Shown: piece after piece, positions 33,339 to 48,200 of the stretch
Numbering within the stretch: the stretch's first letter is position 1
How the letters are laid out: the number at the start of each line of letters is the position of its first letter
Origin: Trichoplax adhaerens
Lineage: Eukaryota > Placozoa > Uniplacotomia > Trichoplacea > Trichoplacidae
DNA length: 64,000 nt
Assembly (NCBI RefSeq): GCF_000150275.1
Contig: NW_002060957.1
Coordinates: 62,001 to 126,000, forward strand
Reading direction: 5' to 3'
Position numbers and translations under genes: made by a program
The notes under the pieces: model-generated
Databases searched by the model: none
Seen by the model: only the letters and a program-made list of their open reading frames with translations
Told to the model about the DNA's origin: nothing

Positions 33339-36300
33339 ATTGATCATTTGATATTCAACGATGATAGAAGATAGAAAAAGTAAATACTGGCTATCAACGG
33401 AAGGCTACTTCAGCATTCCAATTGTAGAGATAGGAATATTAAGAAAGTGGTCATTGCTATACTACGAAACTGTCGATTGATGGCATTTACTACTAACTTA
33501 ATTGAGGAATAATGAATGATATTGGTATAAAATTTTCCCTAAATGCAAAGCCATCACTGAACTTATCTAAATAGTCAAGAGCAACCTTCAAATCAAATTT
33601 GATGGTAATGGGCTTGGGCCAATAAAATTGTCATTAAAAACCTGGTAGCCTATTATGTGGTAAAATAATAACGGCGGCTATCATGCATCCTGCAATAGCC
33701 CACCAGACTAACTTAAGTAGATTAATATGGATCTTATAAGAAAACGAAGCTGACTTTTTTATTGTCAATATTGGACGATGTCTATCACTTAATAAAGTGA
33801 ATTCAATGCTAGCTTCTATATCATAATTAAGATTGTAAAATATGAACTGAGAGCGCTTATAATAAGACAAAATTTAAGTTTTAGGTAGATACTTATACCG
33901 ATTGGATTATCTGTACAATCGCAATTACCTTGGTAATGGAGTAATATTTAATTATGCGAATTATTTAAACTAATCAGACTTATTTTAAGAATTCAAATAA
34001 ATTCATCTTACAGAATAAACCAATCTGATTATGATCGAAAGTAAACGCAATGTTGTATGATAATGGTATTATTAATATTACAGTTGATTAGCTGGATTAA
34101 TGCACGTTTGTGTAATTATGCTTGCAGAGACTACAGAATTTCGAATGTGGAAGTTAGCTTTAATAGTAGCGTACCGCACTAAAACTTATCCATCCTATTA
34201 GCTATGTTTAAGCTTAGATCTAGAGAATGATATTGTATCCAATAGTCTAGTTAATCTTCTTAGATTGAGTATCTTAATGCGAAAGTATTCATCACTATTC
34301 CACTAACGTACATGCAATTGTAGATTAACTTTCGTTTAATAAATTTCGAAACTTTCGTAATTGATTTGTAATTGCGAATGTTGCTCGTTAGTAACTGATT
34401 TTGTAGTTTTCATGAGTAAATAGCGTTGGTCGCATTAGTCGAGATAAAGTAAAAGCAGCTCGACGTTGTAAATGTTTGTCTGTGCGACTGCAGTCTAGAA
34501 GGGTAATTCTAGGTCGAAACTGAAAATAGTAGTTGATAGTACCAACTTAGAAGAGCAGAATACTTTACTTTGTCCTTTATTAGGAGCGTAGTTCGTGACA
34601 AGTGAAGATATTATCCTAATTCTCATCTTCGGTTTAAAAATAAGGACAATAATTCTACTCTTCCCGCCTATTCAAATAAATATCGTTTAGTTAATACATT
34701 CCCTTAATAATTATGTCAATTATGATAGTTGCTATTGCAATTTATAAGATGATACAAGTAATATCGCTAGAAATAAATAATTGAATGTATAATATAAATC
34801 TTAAGCTACTAAAAAATTTTTCATTTTCTGAAGTGATAAAAGTCATCACTTAAAAATCATTATGATCTACTGCCTGACTGACACCAAAACGATATATAAA
34901 AATGACGATTCTCTGTCTTATAGTAACAATCATATTATATATTTCGATAATTGCAATCACGTTATTAGTCAGACATTGCTCGATGACTGGAACCGCTACG
35001 TAGTTAAGGTAAAATGATATCAACTTCTCTAGACGAAGTAAATACAAATGAGGACCTTTCAATAAAATTTATCAACAATGGACCGATTAAGGAACTAAAT
35101 TTGCAACTTATTAAATAGGTCATGAAAATATTGCAATATAAAAATGCAATTGTAGTTACTTAGTATCCCAAGTTTAGCTCAAATGCAGCACTTCATCTCG
35201 GCATTTTCATCAACGCATCAAGTTAGCCTATCAAGAGAAATAGGTGACGCTTACTACCGTGTATTTTAAATAAAAATAACTTGTAAAATCATTTACTGTT
35301 TACCGCTCCACGAATGTTATAGTATCAAATATGAATCAGTAAAAGATTATCATTATTGCATGTGGATAAAATCTATAAAGTCAATCTCGCTATATTTTAT
35401 AAATCTCTACCGGCATCTTTAATATACGTATAAAATCCATTTAAGGAAAAATTTGCATTATTTCGTCCTGATATTTTCGAACGTACTCGCTGCAAGAACA
35501 AATTGAATGTTATGACAGTTAAATAGGTTCAATGCATAACAAATAGGGTCAAAAATCTATTTCATGAATCATTTATTAAATATTGCAGGATGATATATTT
35601 CATTCTGAAGGCAGGTATACATTAAAGACTTCCGATTATAAAATCCACTATCCCTAATAATATAATTTGAGATGCAGGGCTGCCGGAGAGAGAGCGAAGG
35701 GAGATTGATCGTAGTAAATCTCATAATTTCTTTTTAAAAACTACACCTCTATCACTATAACATTCATTAGGTCCCAGTACAAAAAGGAAAGACAGAGAGC
35801 TCATGTAACTAATAGTACTTAGTTAATGATGTTTGAGATAGCAAGTTCTAAACTAATAATTATAAGAGATTTAACTGCGTATTGATAACTGAGAGACTAC
35901 AAAAAGATAGACATATCAAGCTAGTTTGATAACTGTCAAAGTAAATACAAACGAGACACCATTTTATAAAGCTTACCAACAATGGATCGATTGAGGAACT
36001 AAATTTTGCAATTTATTAATAGATCATGAAAATATTGCAATATAAAATGGCAAGAGTATTCATTTTGTATCACCGAGTTTAACCGTAAGAACAACACATC
36101 CTCTAGGCATTCGTTTATCTTAACATAATAAATCTGGTCAGAAATTCTAAAAGATATGATTCAGGTGATAACTTAGCAGAAATAAAGCAGTGACTGTATC
36201 TAAACATACCAGATATTTCCCAGACTGGTCCATTTATTATTGGTTTAAATGTAAAAACAAAACATAAAAACAGTTGATGATTATAAATTATTTCGATCAA

Positions 36301-36722
36301 ATACAGCTAACACGACAAATTCAGATTTTTTACTCTAGCGATGGCACTTTCAATGAAATGGGAAGCACTTCCTGCATTTATGGATCCCCTTATTAAGTCT
36401 TAGAGTAAAACGTTTAAATCTTTGATAGTTAATTAACTCCGTGAAACCAAGCCATGCATCCAGTTGCTGTAACTGCTATAATGCTATAATGTACTACACC
36501 AAGCAATAATGATATATCATGAATTGCCAACATTCACATTTTGATGTTAGCACGCTACAAATCTCCTGCATTTCATCAAGAAAAATTTTTAAACGAACAA
36601 AAAACTGATTATCACCTATTCGATAATTGTACTCTTCAGGAAGTTACTTATTAACCTAACATTACCAATGATTCTGTATGGTATAGAATTCCATTTCGTC
36701 GTGTTAGATAAACTAAGATAAT
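33339..36722. other. Intergenic between convergent APAF1-like and LONP1
   Basis: 3.4 kb of AT-rich sequence containing the 3' ends of both genes. Open frames on the minus strand (33634-33870, 34850-35062, 36115-36300) are short and unlike any family I know. One repeated segment is listed separately. No RNA gene recognised. Confidence 0.45.
34985..36125. repeat. Pair of ~190-bp direct repeats
   Basis: Segments 34985-35225 and 35920-36125 are diverged direct copies, about 0.94 kb apart. Shared order: GTAAATACAAATGAG, TATCAACAATGGACCGATT, GGAACTAAATTTGCAA, ATAGGTCATGAAAATATTG, then CATCTCGGCATT/CTAGGCATT. The spacer between them is unique. Confidence 0.7.
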
Positions 36723-39700
36723 TTAATTGCATGTACTTTCAAAAGCGACATTATATACGTCATTATAAGTTTCTGCGAAGTGAATATCTAATCCTTCGGT
36801 GACGCTACTATGCAATTCTTTGAACTCCTTGTTGTTTCCAGCCGGAAGGACAATACAATCAACACCAGCTCGGCGAGCCTGAAATTAGTAAAGAAAGTAT
36901 CCATTACATCGAATTCTAATTCTAATTCATAAGCAAATCACATTTCGTTTATTAAAAGATTTCTTGTAAAGATTTTCTTGAAGCTAGATATGTTTAAAAC
37001 GTACCGCAATGAGCTTCTCTTTAATTCCACCAACAGGCAAAACCTAAAGTAATAAAAGTGATCACATTACCCAAACACAAACAGAGAAGTTAATAATATT
37101 TCATCCTAAACAATTGTAACCATAAAAATGACAGTGTTCTTTCATTCTAGCTACCTTGCCCGTTAGCGATATTTCTCCAGTCATTGCAAAATTTTGTCTA
37201 ACCGGTTTATCGATAGCTAAAGAAATTAACGCAGTTGTAATTGTGCAACCAGCCGATGGACCATCTTTTGGAGTTGCTCCCTTCGTTACAAAATTATTAT
37301 TTTAAGAAACTTTTATAAGTGGGTTCTAATAATGATATTGGTAATGAATCGATAACAGGAGATATCTTAGACAAATATATTGTTAAGATGATGTTAATTT
37401 CAATACCTCCGGCACATGCAGATGAATGCCAGCACGAGAAAACAATCTATTGTCTTCATCAATCTTACTTACAAAATGCTATAAAATAAGTAAACGTTTG
37501 CAAGATTAATTCGCTGTCAAGACTTTATAACATAGAGTAGCTATGCATTCAAAATACCTTAGCATAAGTATATGCTATCCTTGAACTCTCCTTCATAACA
37601 TCGCCTAATTGGCCAGTTAACTCTATTCCCGATTGGCTTTTGCTATCATTCTCATATACAGTGTTGGATACTGTTTCTATGTACAGCGTTGATCCTCCTA
37701 GGAATTTCGAAGCAAATACTGCTTAATCGAGATAAGGACGATTTATCATACTACTACAATTTTACCTAAGGCCGTCCAGGCTAATCCCATAACAACGCCA
37801 GGTGGAGTTGATTCATAAATTTTGTCGCTTTTAAACACAGGCTGTCCAACGAAATCTTCTAAATTGTTATTGTCTACTGTTATTTCGTCAGTTCCTTGGA
37901 CAATTTTAAGCGCCGCTTTACGAAATATCTGAGTTTAAAATTACAGTATATATAAGACTATGTCTTGATAAAAGAAATTTTACAGAATGAACGTAAAATG
38001 TACGTAAAATACGCCATAGAGTACTATTAGGTACACAACTGCCTAACCTTTTCTATGTGCTTCTGCAAATTTCTTACGCCGCTTTCTCTACAGTATGATT
38101 CTACCAAAGCACGCACTGCATCTTCTGATAATGAAACGTTCCTATCTTGAATTCCGCAAGAGTTTTGGGCAACTGGAATTAAATGACGCTATATGCAAAG
38201 AAATAAACTCCGTTAAAGCACTGATGACAGCAAAATATTAAATACAGAGCTTTTAACAACCTTAGCAATTGCGATTTTTTCATTGGATATATAGCCTGAT
38301 ACATTAATAACTTCCATACGATCTTGCAATGGTCCAGGAATAGTCTCCAACACATTTGCCGTACAAATAAATAGCACCTGAAAAAGTATTAATGTTTACA
38401 TTATGCAAAAAATTTGAGAACATATACTTGAGAAAAATTTCAAATTTTGGCAAGACTTACATTAGATAAATCAACAGGAACATCCAAATAGTGATCGAGG
38501 AAACTGACATTTTGTTCGGGATCTAATACTTCTAATAATGCTGATGAGGGATCTCCTCGGTAGCTCGTACTAATTTTATCAACTTCGTCTATTAAAATGA
38601 CTGGATTCGAAGTATTGGTCTTTTTAAAACATTGAATCACTTTGCCTGGCATTGCTCCAACATAGGTCCTCCTACGAAGGACATTATTAGAAATTATGCG
38701 TTAAAAGGAATCTTACTTTGATACAGCTTATTCATTTTCGAACATTTCAGTAAATTAAATAAAATTTTCATTACCTGTGACCCTTTATTTCTGCAACATT
38801 AGTCATTCCACCAACACTAAAACGAAAAAACTGTAAAAATAGATAATTAAACACCTATTAGGACGCAAAAGCGTTACCCTGAAGCAGTGCAATAGCCATA
38901 AAATACTAGTATAGATGAAATGATTACTTCTCTATTCAAGGCTCGAGCAATTGATTTTCCGATACTCGTTTTACCGACACCTGGAGGGCCTACGAAACAA
39001 ATAATTTTGCCATGAACCGATTTTTTCAGCTGTCCTACAGCTATAAATTCCTGCAATATCATTAACGTGTAGAACAGCTGGTCAATATCGATGCTAGGAT
39101 GTTTACGCAGCACATTTGGTGCATCGGTATTCCAGTGAACACCATCTTATAATTAAAATACTGACGAGAATTCGATCTTTAATATCGTCTAGACCATAAT
39201 GATCTTCATTCAAAATTTGTTTAGCTTTATTAATTTCTAAATTTTCAGTGCTATATTGTCCCCACGGCATAATTGTCAACCAATCGAGATAATTTCTTAT
39301 TACCCTGTGAATTTTATTTATTGTTAATGGTAGCGATATTTCAGTTTCATGGAATATAATGATTAAAATGATTTTAAGCAAAATATACCCAAATTCTTGC
39401 GAATGACTATCTAAGACAGAAAGTCTGCTTAGCTCTTCATCAATTGCTTTTTGGGCATCTTCTGGAACAGTTTTATCCTACAGATTTAATTATTACGATT
39501 CCAGAGGGCATTCAGAAATTAAATAGTAAAACTTTTTAATTTTTAATGTTAGCAAATTTTAATTTAGCATACCTTTAATCTCTCTCTATATTTCTCCATT
39601 ATTGCGTCTTTGTCATCTTTCTACAGCAGAATTAGTTATGAAAGTTATTATTTATGGGATACAATCATCATAATACAACTAAAGGTCGTGTACAATAAAT

Positions 39701-41979
39701 TTACCTCAATTCCTAATTCTCTTTTAATAATTTTTAACTGCTCTTGAAGTAAATATTTCCGCTGCATATTAACATTTTTTTCTTCAACCTAATGAATCAA
39801 TAATACCGTAATATCAAATTGACATCACAATTACAGTAAGTATAGATTGGTAAAATATGTACTTCTTTCCCGATTTGGTGCTGCAACTCTGCTAGGGCAC
39901 ATTCTTTTTTCAATAATTCCAAAGATAACAGCAGTCGAGCACGAATCTATATGAATGTCAGTCATTTTTATGCTTATAAATGTCTAGATCAACAGTAAGG
40001 TAAACAAACCATCATGATGCACTTACGTCCTGTTCTGCTAATACTGCTTGCAACTCTTCGGGTTCAGAAGTGGTTAACGATGCAGCTGAATATATTCAAA
40101 ATTGTATAGTATAAGTTGCTATTAAATTGAGTGTCCACATAGAAATTAATTTATAATTACCAAAATCAGCCAAGTGGTTTGGATCTTCTACCATCTTTCT
40201 ATTTGCTTCAATTAAATGCTGCAGCGATTCACTGCAAAAAGTATGTTGCGTTATCAACACCTTAGATTAGTATATACTATTTTGCAACATACACCTTAAA
40301 TTTACTAAGAGGACTCCAGATCCTTCGATTCGTCTTTTATCATGCATAGCTGGAATACACGTATATTCACTAGACCTTTATATATCAACCTAGCTAGTAT
40401 ACCAGCGAAAATGATACAGCAATACTGTATAAACTTACTAATACACAGGGTTTAATTTAATCAGCTTTCTGACAGTATCCATGATTTCTTGGGATATTGC
40501 CTATCAAATAATGTTGCAATAGCATCGTAAGATTGCTTACTTACTATTAAAAGAGTCATGTACATCGTTCTAGTAGACTAGGAATAAACCTTAATGGTGG
40601 TCTTGAGTTCTGGATCTTTATCATATGGTAAATGTGCCCAATTTTCAGATGTTATCATTAGTAGTGGCTCCTGTTTACCAGAATCACTTTCAACGGTCTG
40701 TTCTTCATCTTGTTTCGTTATTGTTTCCTCTACTTGGCTTTCCTTTGATTGACTTTTAATAATAACCGTTTCTCCAGTTTCGTTTTCTGTGATAATCTCA
40801 GCCGGTTGTCCTTCAATGATCTCTTCTGTGTTGCCTTCTTCTTCATCTAATTCCAAGCGGTCAATCAGTCGTATTCTATACGAATACAAATTATGACTTT
40901 ATTACTAGTATACGTAGCAAAGGAGTGAACAACATTAAGACTGAACGTAGGTGAATCCTAATGTACGCATAAGGTTCCTAATGACAAGTCAAAACTTCTA
41001 CCCTAATCATCTACGTATCATGGAGACCCTAGTATCGTATATACAATCATGATTCACTGATGTCGCTCATGATTACCGATTTAGTCAAAATGGAATCAAT
41101 TCTATCTTTGCATTGACACTTACCTCCGATGTCCTTGCACAAACATTCTTAACTTATCACCGGTGATTGCATAATCTCCAACCTTGACAAAAGTACCAAT
41201 GGGATAGATTTCATCTAGTGAATGGACGACGTCCGAAGTATTTTTCTTATCTTTTTTCAAGAAGACACCAGCATAAGGCTGTCCAATCTTGAACCGACGA
41301 AGCAGTAATTGTATTAACTCTTTGTTAGTCACCTATAGCATACGAATGAGAAAGTGGAAGAGTTCACATCTTAATGATTAGCAGTGATGTACAACTCCAA
41401 GTCGGTATCCATCATGAGTTGAAACAACGATGTAAAGCAGTAGCATGATAGCAACAAGTACTGTATTGAATAGAAATATGTCTCTACACTATTACAGATG
41501 TGCTAAAATGAACAATAATGATCTTAACATGTTTCCCTATTATGAAAGAAGGATTAACTTGGCATAATTCGTTCACAACTTACTTCGATGACTTTGACAA
41601 ATAGTGGATAAACCGGACTACGTGATACAGTTAAGCATGGCACTTCAGGAAAGTAATCTGGAACAATCACTTGAGCAGGGACATTAGCCGTTGTAGCACC
41701 TTTACCCCCTACAATCTTCACTTTAATGTCGTTATCGTTCTTGTCTTTAGGATCTCCATTAGGTGGTTTTGCTGCACATAACCATCTTGCATGAATCAAT
41801 CGAGGAGACCATGGGTTAAGCCTTGCATTGATTCGATCATTTGGCCGGCCAAGAAGCCTGCCAGGACGATGACGCTGCACAAGTTTGCCTACAGCATTTC
41901 GATCATGGATTCGGCTGTAATGGCGAACGATAGCTTGTAAACGAATCACCGGATTGCGAATGGATCTGGTAGCAAGCAT
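36723..41979 (-). CDS. LONP1: LONP1, mitochondrial Lon protease
   Basis: ATP-dependent serine protease of the mitochondrial matrix; it removes damaged proteins and takes part in nucleoid control. 22 exons, 5' to 3': 41584-41979, 41124-41332, 40590-40875, 40439-40500, 40161-40231, 40027-40085, 39863-39946, 39705-39788, 39573-39620, 39389-39477, 39166-39304, 38928-39050, 38775-38830, 38461-38671, 38261-38377, 38048-38188, 37766-37928, 37558-37697, 37407-37478, 37155-37280, 37005-37043, 36723-36878. They give 956 aa (human 959). The start ATG at 41979 opens a basic presequence ([14 protein letters not shown]). The LON N-domain follows, then an acidic linker, a coiled coil, AAA+ ([17 protein letters not shown]), and a protease domain with catalytic Ser (DGPSAG) and Lys (GGIKEK). 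All catalytic residues are present. Intron 4 may hold a cassette exon. Confidence 0.95.
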
Positions 41980-44900
41980 ATCCAAGATTCTATCTTTCAA
42001 ATAGATCAGGAGACTTTCAAGAATAGCTCTTGCTCTGACTACTAATAATAATATTAATTTTAATTAATGTCTGGCTGGAGCGGATTGCATCAGATGCTGT
42101 GGCCCAGACTTTCTGAGCTTGGATGAGGATATGAACTGCGCAGGTCCAGTGGTGGATGATTTGGTGTGGGCTATCAGCTTCTGTCCGGCTGTCCATGAGA
42201 GCAGACAGATAGACGTCCTCTGATACACTCTGCTACAGATGTGCCCTACTGCCGCGATGGATTTGATCGTACTCTATACCGTACTATATATCGCCAATGA
42301 CTGTTACATACGGTATACTAGATCCAATGTCGGCCTGATCGCTCCACCAAAATGGATGCTTGCCGCTTCTATAGGACTAGAAGGGCCTCAAAATCTTCAG
42401 CTATGTAGTGCAGCCCCCCAAAATAGCTTAGCAGACTGTAGGAAATCATTAAATGATATGCAAAAGTGTAAGACTGATACTGTATGTACGAGATTGTAAT
42501 AACTGGAATCTCAAGATTGTATTAAGCTTGCATCCGTGCTAAATAGTTCAAGTAAATATTGTAGCTTTGATTAGGAATATTTTTACTTAGGCCAAAGGCA
42601 AATTGATACAAATAGAAATACCTTGCTAGCCTATCCATTTCAATTGCAATAGCGTGTCGATTCATATGGCTAAATCTAATTGCAATAAGCCCATCCATTT
42701 TAATCGTAATTGCCGGCTAATTTATACAATTACATCCCATTGTAAATAGCTCATCTATTTCAATCGAAATGGCCCGTTAATAGATGCTAGCAAATCATAT
42801 ATAAACTATAACTTTGTAAATACTATTTAGAAATACGTATATAGAAATAGAGAGAAAACTAACTATACAGAAAGATATGAAAAATTTTATTAACTATAAA
42901 TTATTCAGCCCAATTTATAATTGTCTCTTAAATCTAGTTACTGGACAATTCTCTCTCTAATATTTATTTAACAACCTAATTGTCACCCACTCCAATAATG
43001 CTAGCTTGATATATCATCAAAGTAAAATGAAAAAATATACAATTCACAATAGTCAGTGGAAATACATCGATACGTTGTCAGTAAAATAGCTAGTGCTATT
43101 TTTTTCTCTGATGTACCTTTCATTCATAAACTGTATACTTTTTCGCTCTTATCCAGGCTTTTTCAACGCTCCACAAATATCGCTAAATACTTCTTGGCGT
43201 TTGATATAATTTTCAGGCACTTCAGGAAGATTATGCAGGAAGATTAAAGTATGGAACAAGGATTAAAGCATAGCAATCATGGTAGCTAACTTACTTACAG
43301 TCTGTTATTACAGAATTTAAGTCATATTATGCAGTTGATATTATACGATATCCAAAAATATCAAAAATTTTCAAATAAAACATTAAAAATCGTTCCTAGC
43401 TATAGCTATGTATTATAAATGGATATAACCATCTTTCTACTATATCTCTAACTAGCACATAAAAGAACACCAGTGACAATGTCAATAATTAATTATATAT
43501 CATTAACCATAATTATAGAGATTATCAATCATCTGAGACCCTTCAATTTTTACTGAGGATGAGTTTACATAAACTGCTGTTTTTTCGTTTTAAATATAGT
43601 ATACAATTTATACGGTATGCACTGACAACTAAATGTTAATATCAAAACGTGATTGTAAATAATATTGAGCGAGACGACGAATGCGAAGCTTGTACAATTG
43701 TTAAACAGCTGGAGAATTGTACTGCATATTACTTAGCAATTAGAACTAAGCTACTATTGCCATTTACTGTATGTATCCTATAATCAACAGCATATTTACT
43801 CAACCATAGACAACAAAAATCATAATATCTAGCAAAAAATGGTCGGTTAATTGATACAATTTAATGGCATGGAAAGTATTGAAATTGATATTTTACTGTA
43901 TAATAATAATCATTAATTTGATATCATTTTACAAATACAGTAGCTCTTATCCTACATGCAGTTTAATAAGCAATATATTAACCAGACTATATTTAACAGA
44001 GCTAATACCAGAATTAAAATTTTCACTGTTAATTAATAAAAACAAATCGCCTTACAAGAAGCTCATCTATTTCAATCGCAATAGCAGATTAATTTGTAAG
44101 ACTAGATCAATCAATCAATTTTTGCTAGTTGAGAGCATAAAAGATATATAATTTAGTGCATTTATCCTTGCCCTGCTACTTTTTGTACTCAGGAACAAGC
44201 TATGAACGTAATACCTACGATAATCAATTTATTTCTGACAGTAAAGACTAAGAAAATATGAAATTATATAATGACATCAAAGTCTTAAGCTGATTTTATA
44301 CCCTACAATATTTGTATAGTTGAAGAGAGTTCAACAAGCCCTCCCTAAGCTTTAAATTGATATTCCTAAATTATCGATATTGCATGTCTACCTCATTTTC
44401 GTTTTCTTTTCTGATCAAGTTGAAAATTAATTATTAAATAATTTTGCCATGATATTAATATTATAAATGCTACGAATAGATTTCATATATTTTTTTAATA
44501 GAAATTATATCATTTTCATGAAATACAGGCAAAAAATGATTTAAGAATGAAGTAATTATACACTATCTACTTGATTAGTCACGAATTTGGGAACAGCTTA
44601 ATCCTAGTCTTCTAACTTCATAGTGACTTGAACTACTAAACTACTACACTACACCACGTTTTATAGGCTACACAGAGCAGGTAGCAGTAGCGATTACCAA
44701 ATTGTCGCTCTAAATTACTTTAAATGAAAATAACAATTAAACCAATATGATAAGATGAATTATATCCTAGATTCCCGAATATTACTAATTAATAATAATC
44801 GTTATTCAACTACAAGTTGTATCTTTCTACGATATATAGCACGTAAGTATTAAAAAACACTACGACAGACCAACAATTTTAAATTAGAACCCAAATCAAA

Positions 44901-45260
44901 ACGTTTGGATTCACTCTATATTCTATCAAAGTAACATAACATGACTTATGCCGCATTTATGATCAAAATTAAATATAAGTTTTTATAATAATCAAAGTAT
45001 AAATATTATACTAACTGAATGCATCACTTAAGTTACAGTCTAGTATTGTATAATTTTTAACACAATTTGTGACTGCATATTGTTAAATTCTATGTCGAAT
45101 AAAGTAGTTGGATTCACAATATAATAAGATAATAAGTAAAACCTACTGTAGTTAAACCAAATAAGTTATCTTTTAATTATAATATAAAACCTGAAGGAGA
45201 ATTTTTTAAATTAACCCCATTACAATGAATTAGAAGAAAATTTTAAATCTGCTTTGATCT
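41980..45260. other. LONP1 upstream region and intergenic
   Basis: The first ~500 bp (42040-42500) upstream of LONP1 are clearly richer in G and C than the surroundings and probably hold the promoter. An open frame at 42239-42499 inside it lacks any domain. From 42500 on the sequence is AT-rich and gene-free as far as I can see, apart from a short tandem repeat. Confidence 0.5.
42620..42790. repeat. About 60-bp tandem repeat
   Basis: Three diverged units sharing CCCATCCATTTTAATCG, AATTGC/AAATGG and TTAATTTATA. A single extra copy (CTCATCTATTTCAATCGCAA) sits at about 44063, so the unit is also dispersed. Confidence 0.6.
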
Positions 45261-48200
45261 TTAATCCATTTTAGATTTATCTATTAAATTACTGTTATAC
45301 AACTTGCCCATGATTCTAATGCATGCTAGATAAACCAAATAACTGCTAATTATACCCACAACTAAGATATCTAAATTGTAATACTCGTAGAAGTAGAGTT
45401 TTTCACCATCTACTTTGAGATGATGAGCACCGTTAGTTCTCATAACATATTCGACCCAATCTACAACAATATCAGTAGACGATCGAGGCTTGCTTTTCAG
45501 TATCGAGGAAACCCTTTTTATGTTCGTGGAATATCTAATAATTAATATTAATAAAAATCGATTTAGTTAGAGAGAAACAATATACATCTTATCTAGAGTA
45601 CAGTCGATTTCATCGCCAAATAGCTAAATTAAGAGGAAAAGAATCACTTACTTTCTCTTAGTAGTCACTTCCTCTATAGCATGCACCAAATCGCTAGCTT
45701 GAAAATTAAAATAATCAACTACCACTCCTATACCAGCACGGATAATTCTAGCTGCATTACTTTTCTGTTCAGCCATTGATGGCATACCTATCATTGGAAC
45801 TGCATGATAAGCGCTTTCATAGAGACCATGACAGCCGCAATGGGTAATAAAAGCTACAGTCCTATTATGGCCTAGGATATCATTTTGCGGTATCCAATCG
45901 ACGGTTTTAATATTATCGGGTATTCTAGTAATATTATGTAAAGTTCTCCAAATTATCCTGTAGGGTACCTGACTTAAAGCTTGGAGCATTTTAGGTACAT
46001 CTTTTTCCATTAATTCTAGCTCAGTACCAAACGATACTAAAATAACACCTCGATACTTACTATCATTGAAAAATTCGTCCCATGTTACTGGCAAAGGATC
46101 AGGAGAGCGTACAGAAATTGGGCCAACTGCTTGCATATAAGGTGGTAAGGGTCGTGGATACTCAAGAACAAAATCAGTAGTGGATAAAATCATGGAGAAT
46201 TTCCATCGTAATTCAGATAAGGCTAAATGAGTGCTAATATTATGTTTCCATCTTAATGCGTTGATTGCTCGAGAGGACACACTATCCATCATGTATCCAA
46301 AAACACTTCCCCAGATTAGATTCGATGCTCGTTTGATAAAGGTCATGGGTAGGTAATATATCGGATATCCTAGGCTTGGAATATAACTAATTGGCTCATA
46401 GATAGATAGTGTCGAATGAGGACCGAAAAAACTTGCATGGAACGACATTAATACATAAGGTTTAAGGACTACTTCCGGTAAAAGAACTCCACAAACGTAG
46501 GCGCTATCGGTAATGATAATATCAACATGATGCAACAATCGTAATAAAGTTTTATTGGAAACAGTTGCATCACAATATCGACTTTGTACTTCATATAAAG
46601 TACTGATAAAATCTTGAGTCCCTCCATTAGTAAACATTTTATGTGTTTCTTGCGCGTTTGTTAAATTATTAACTTGGTAGAGTAACCATGGAGAAGGTTT
46701 TAATTTTCTCAACTGTGTTGGATCATTTGGAAACACAGTTACAGTCTACGTAGTAAAAATTTTAAAAATTATTGGAAATAAGCAAAGCATCGAATAGCAA
46801 CATATGCACATAATTTTGGATGATAGACTATCGTAATTATCCATTTAAAGTAAATCATCTATGAAATGTTGAAATATCCGGGTAGTTATGACTTTTGTAC
46901 ATTCGCTAAAATTAAAACTATAAAGTTGATAGTTAACTTAGAGCTATTTACTAACATAGACATATAATTTTGGATTATAGACTATCATTCATTTAAGGCA
47001 CAACTATCTATGAAATAAATAGAAGAAATTGATGATTTCTGTGGATAAAATTAAAATAATTGAAATCATACTTTTCTTTAAATGAAAGCATTCTCATAGA
47101 TGCGGATTATTATCATTCATTTAAAACAAAACTATTCTATAATATGTCGGAAATACGATTAAAGTCTACGTAGCTATAAAGTAAAACAAACTAGTTATAG
47201 TCTAGAAACTTATACAAATATTTTGGGAATTATAGACTATCAGTCGGTTACGGTAGACAATATCATCGATTAACTGTCCTGCTATTCGATACAATGGTTA
47301 TATTAAGATTGGATATAAAGTATAGGTGTAGCAAAGCTATTGCATCTATTCAGTTACATTATTTATTGACGATTCTAACTAATCCTTAGATCTTGGTTTA
47401 GAAAACTTTCTCACTCTACGAGGATTATATTGTAGTCGTTTACAAGATGAATGAAATAAGGAAATATTAAGAATATGTTTAATTCATTCCATATCCTTGC
47501 GCTTTCTTTTTCTCAAGTCATTTGTTTAATCCATTTGTAGAGACAATTTAAAATTAAATCGATAGGATAATTTTTACTCCACAGGTAATGAAATAACATT
47601 TGCACTGTAGCAAATTTTGCGATAGACACCATAATAGCATGGACTATCCTGAATCAATATGTTGTAGCTTTATTACATGTAGAGAAAATCTTATACCAAT
47701 ACCGTATGAACTTGAAAAATTTTGTTGTCGCTTATTTAATCAAAACATCTTGAATTATTCTAGTTTTTAAAATTACTTACAGTTTATTGAACTCTTATCA
47801 CTGTATGATCGAATAAATTCAAGTTTAATTATAACAACCATGTTACTGTAACTAAGTTGATCTAAATATATTTAAGAACTATAAATATAAGTTCATGATT
47901 CCTCCAGGTTTAGGACGTTTTATATTCTTGTTAATAGTTAATTACTCAACCCTTACCATTTTAAAAATCTTTCAAAATTTTGACTATTATTCTGTGAGAG
48001 CTGGATTGCTTTTAGATTAGATAGAATAGTTGGACGCTTTTTACGAAATATATTAGATAATAAGATGAACTACCTTAAATGGATATGTCATAACGTTTTT
48101 CTATTTAAAATAGCTTTACATCTATACTACATATAGATTTCTTAAGAATTTTGTTGTCAATTCAGCAAACTTGTTGAATTATTTTAATTCTTCAATTGCA

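Noticed and set aside
33634-33870. Minus-strand frame with a hydrophobic stretch
   Set aside because: Starts without an ATG, lies in a 3' intergenic region and shows only a generic hydrophobic run.
42239-42499. 86-codon open frame upstream of LONP1
   Set aside because: Lies in the GC-richer likely promoter of the opposite gene; composition shows no domain.
43864-44151. 95-codon plus-strand frame
   Set aside because: Low-complexity Ile/Leu/Ser/Asn composition typical of AT-rich DNA.
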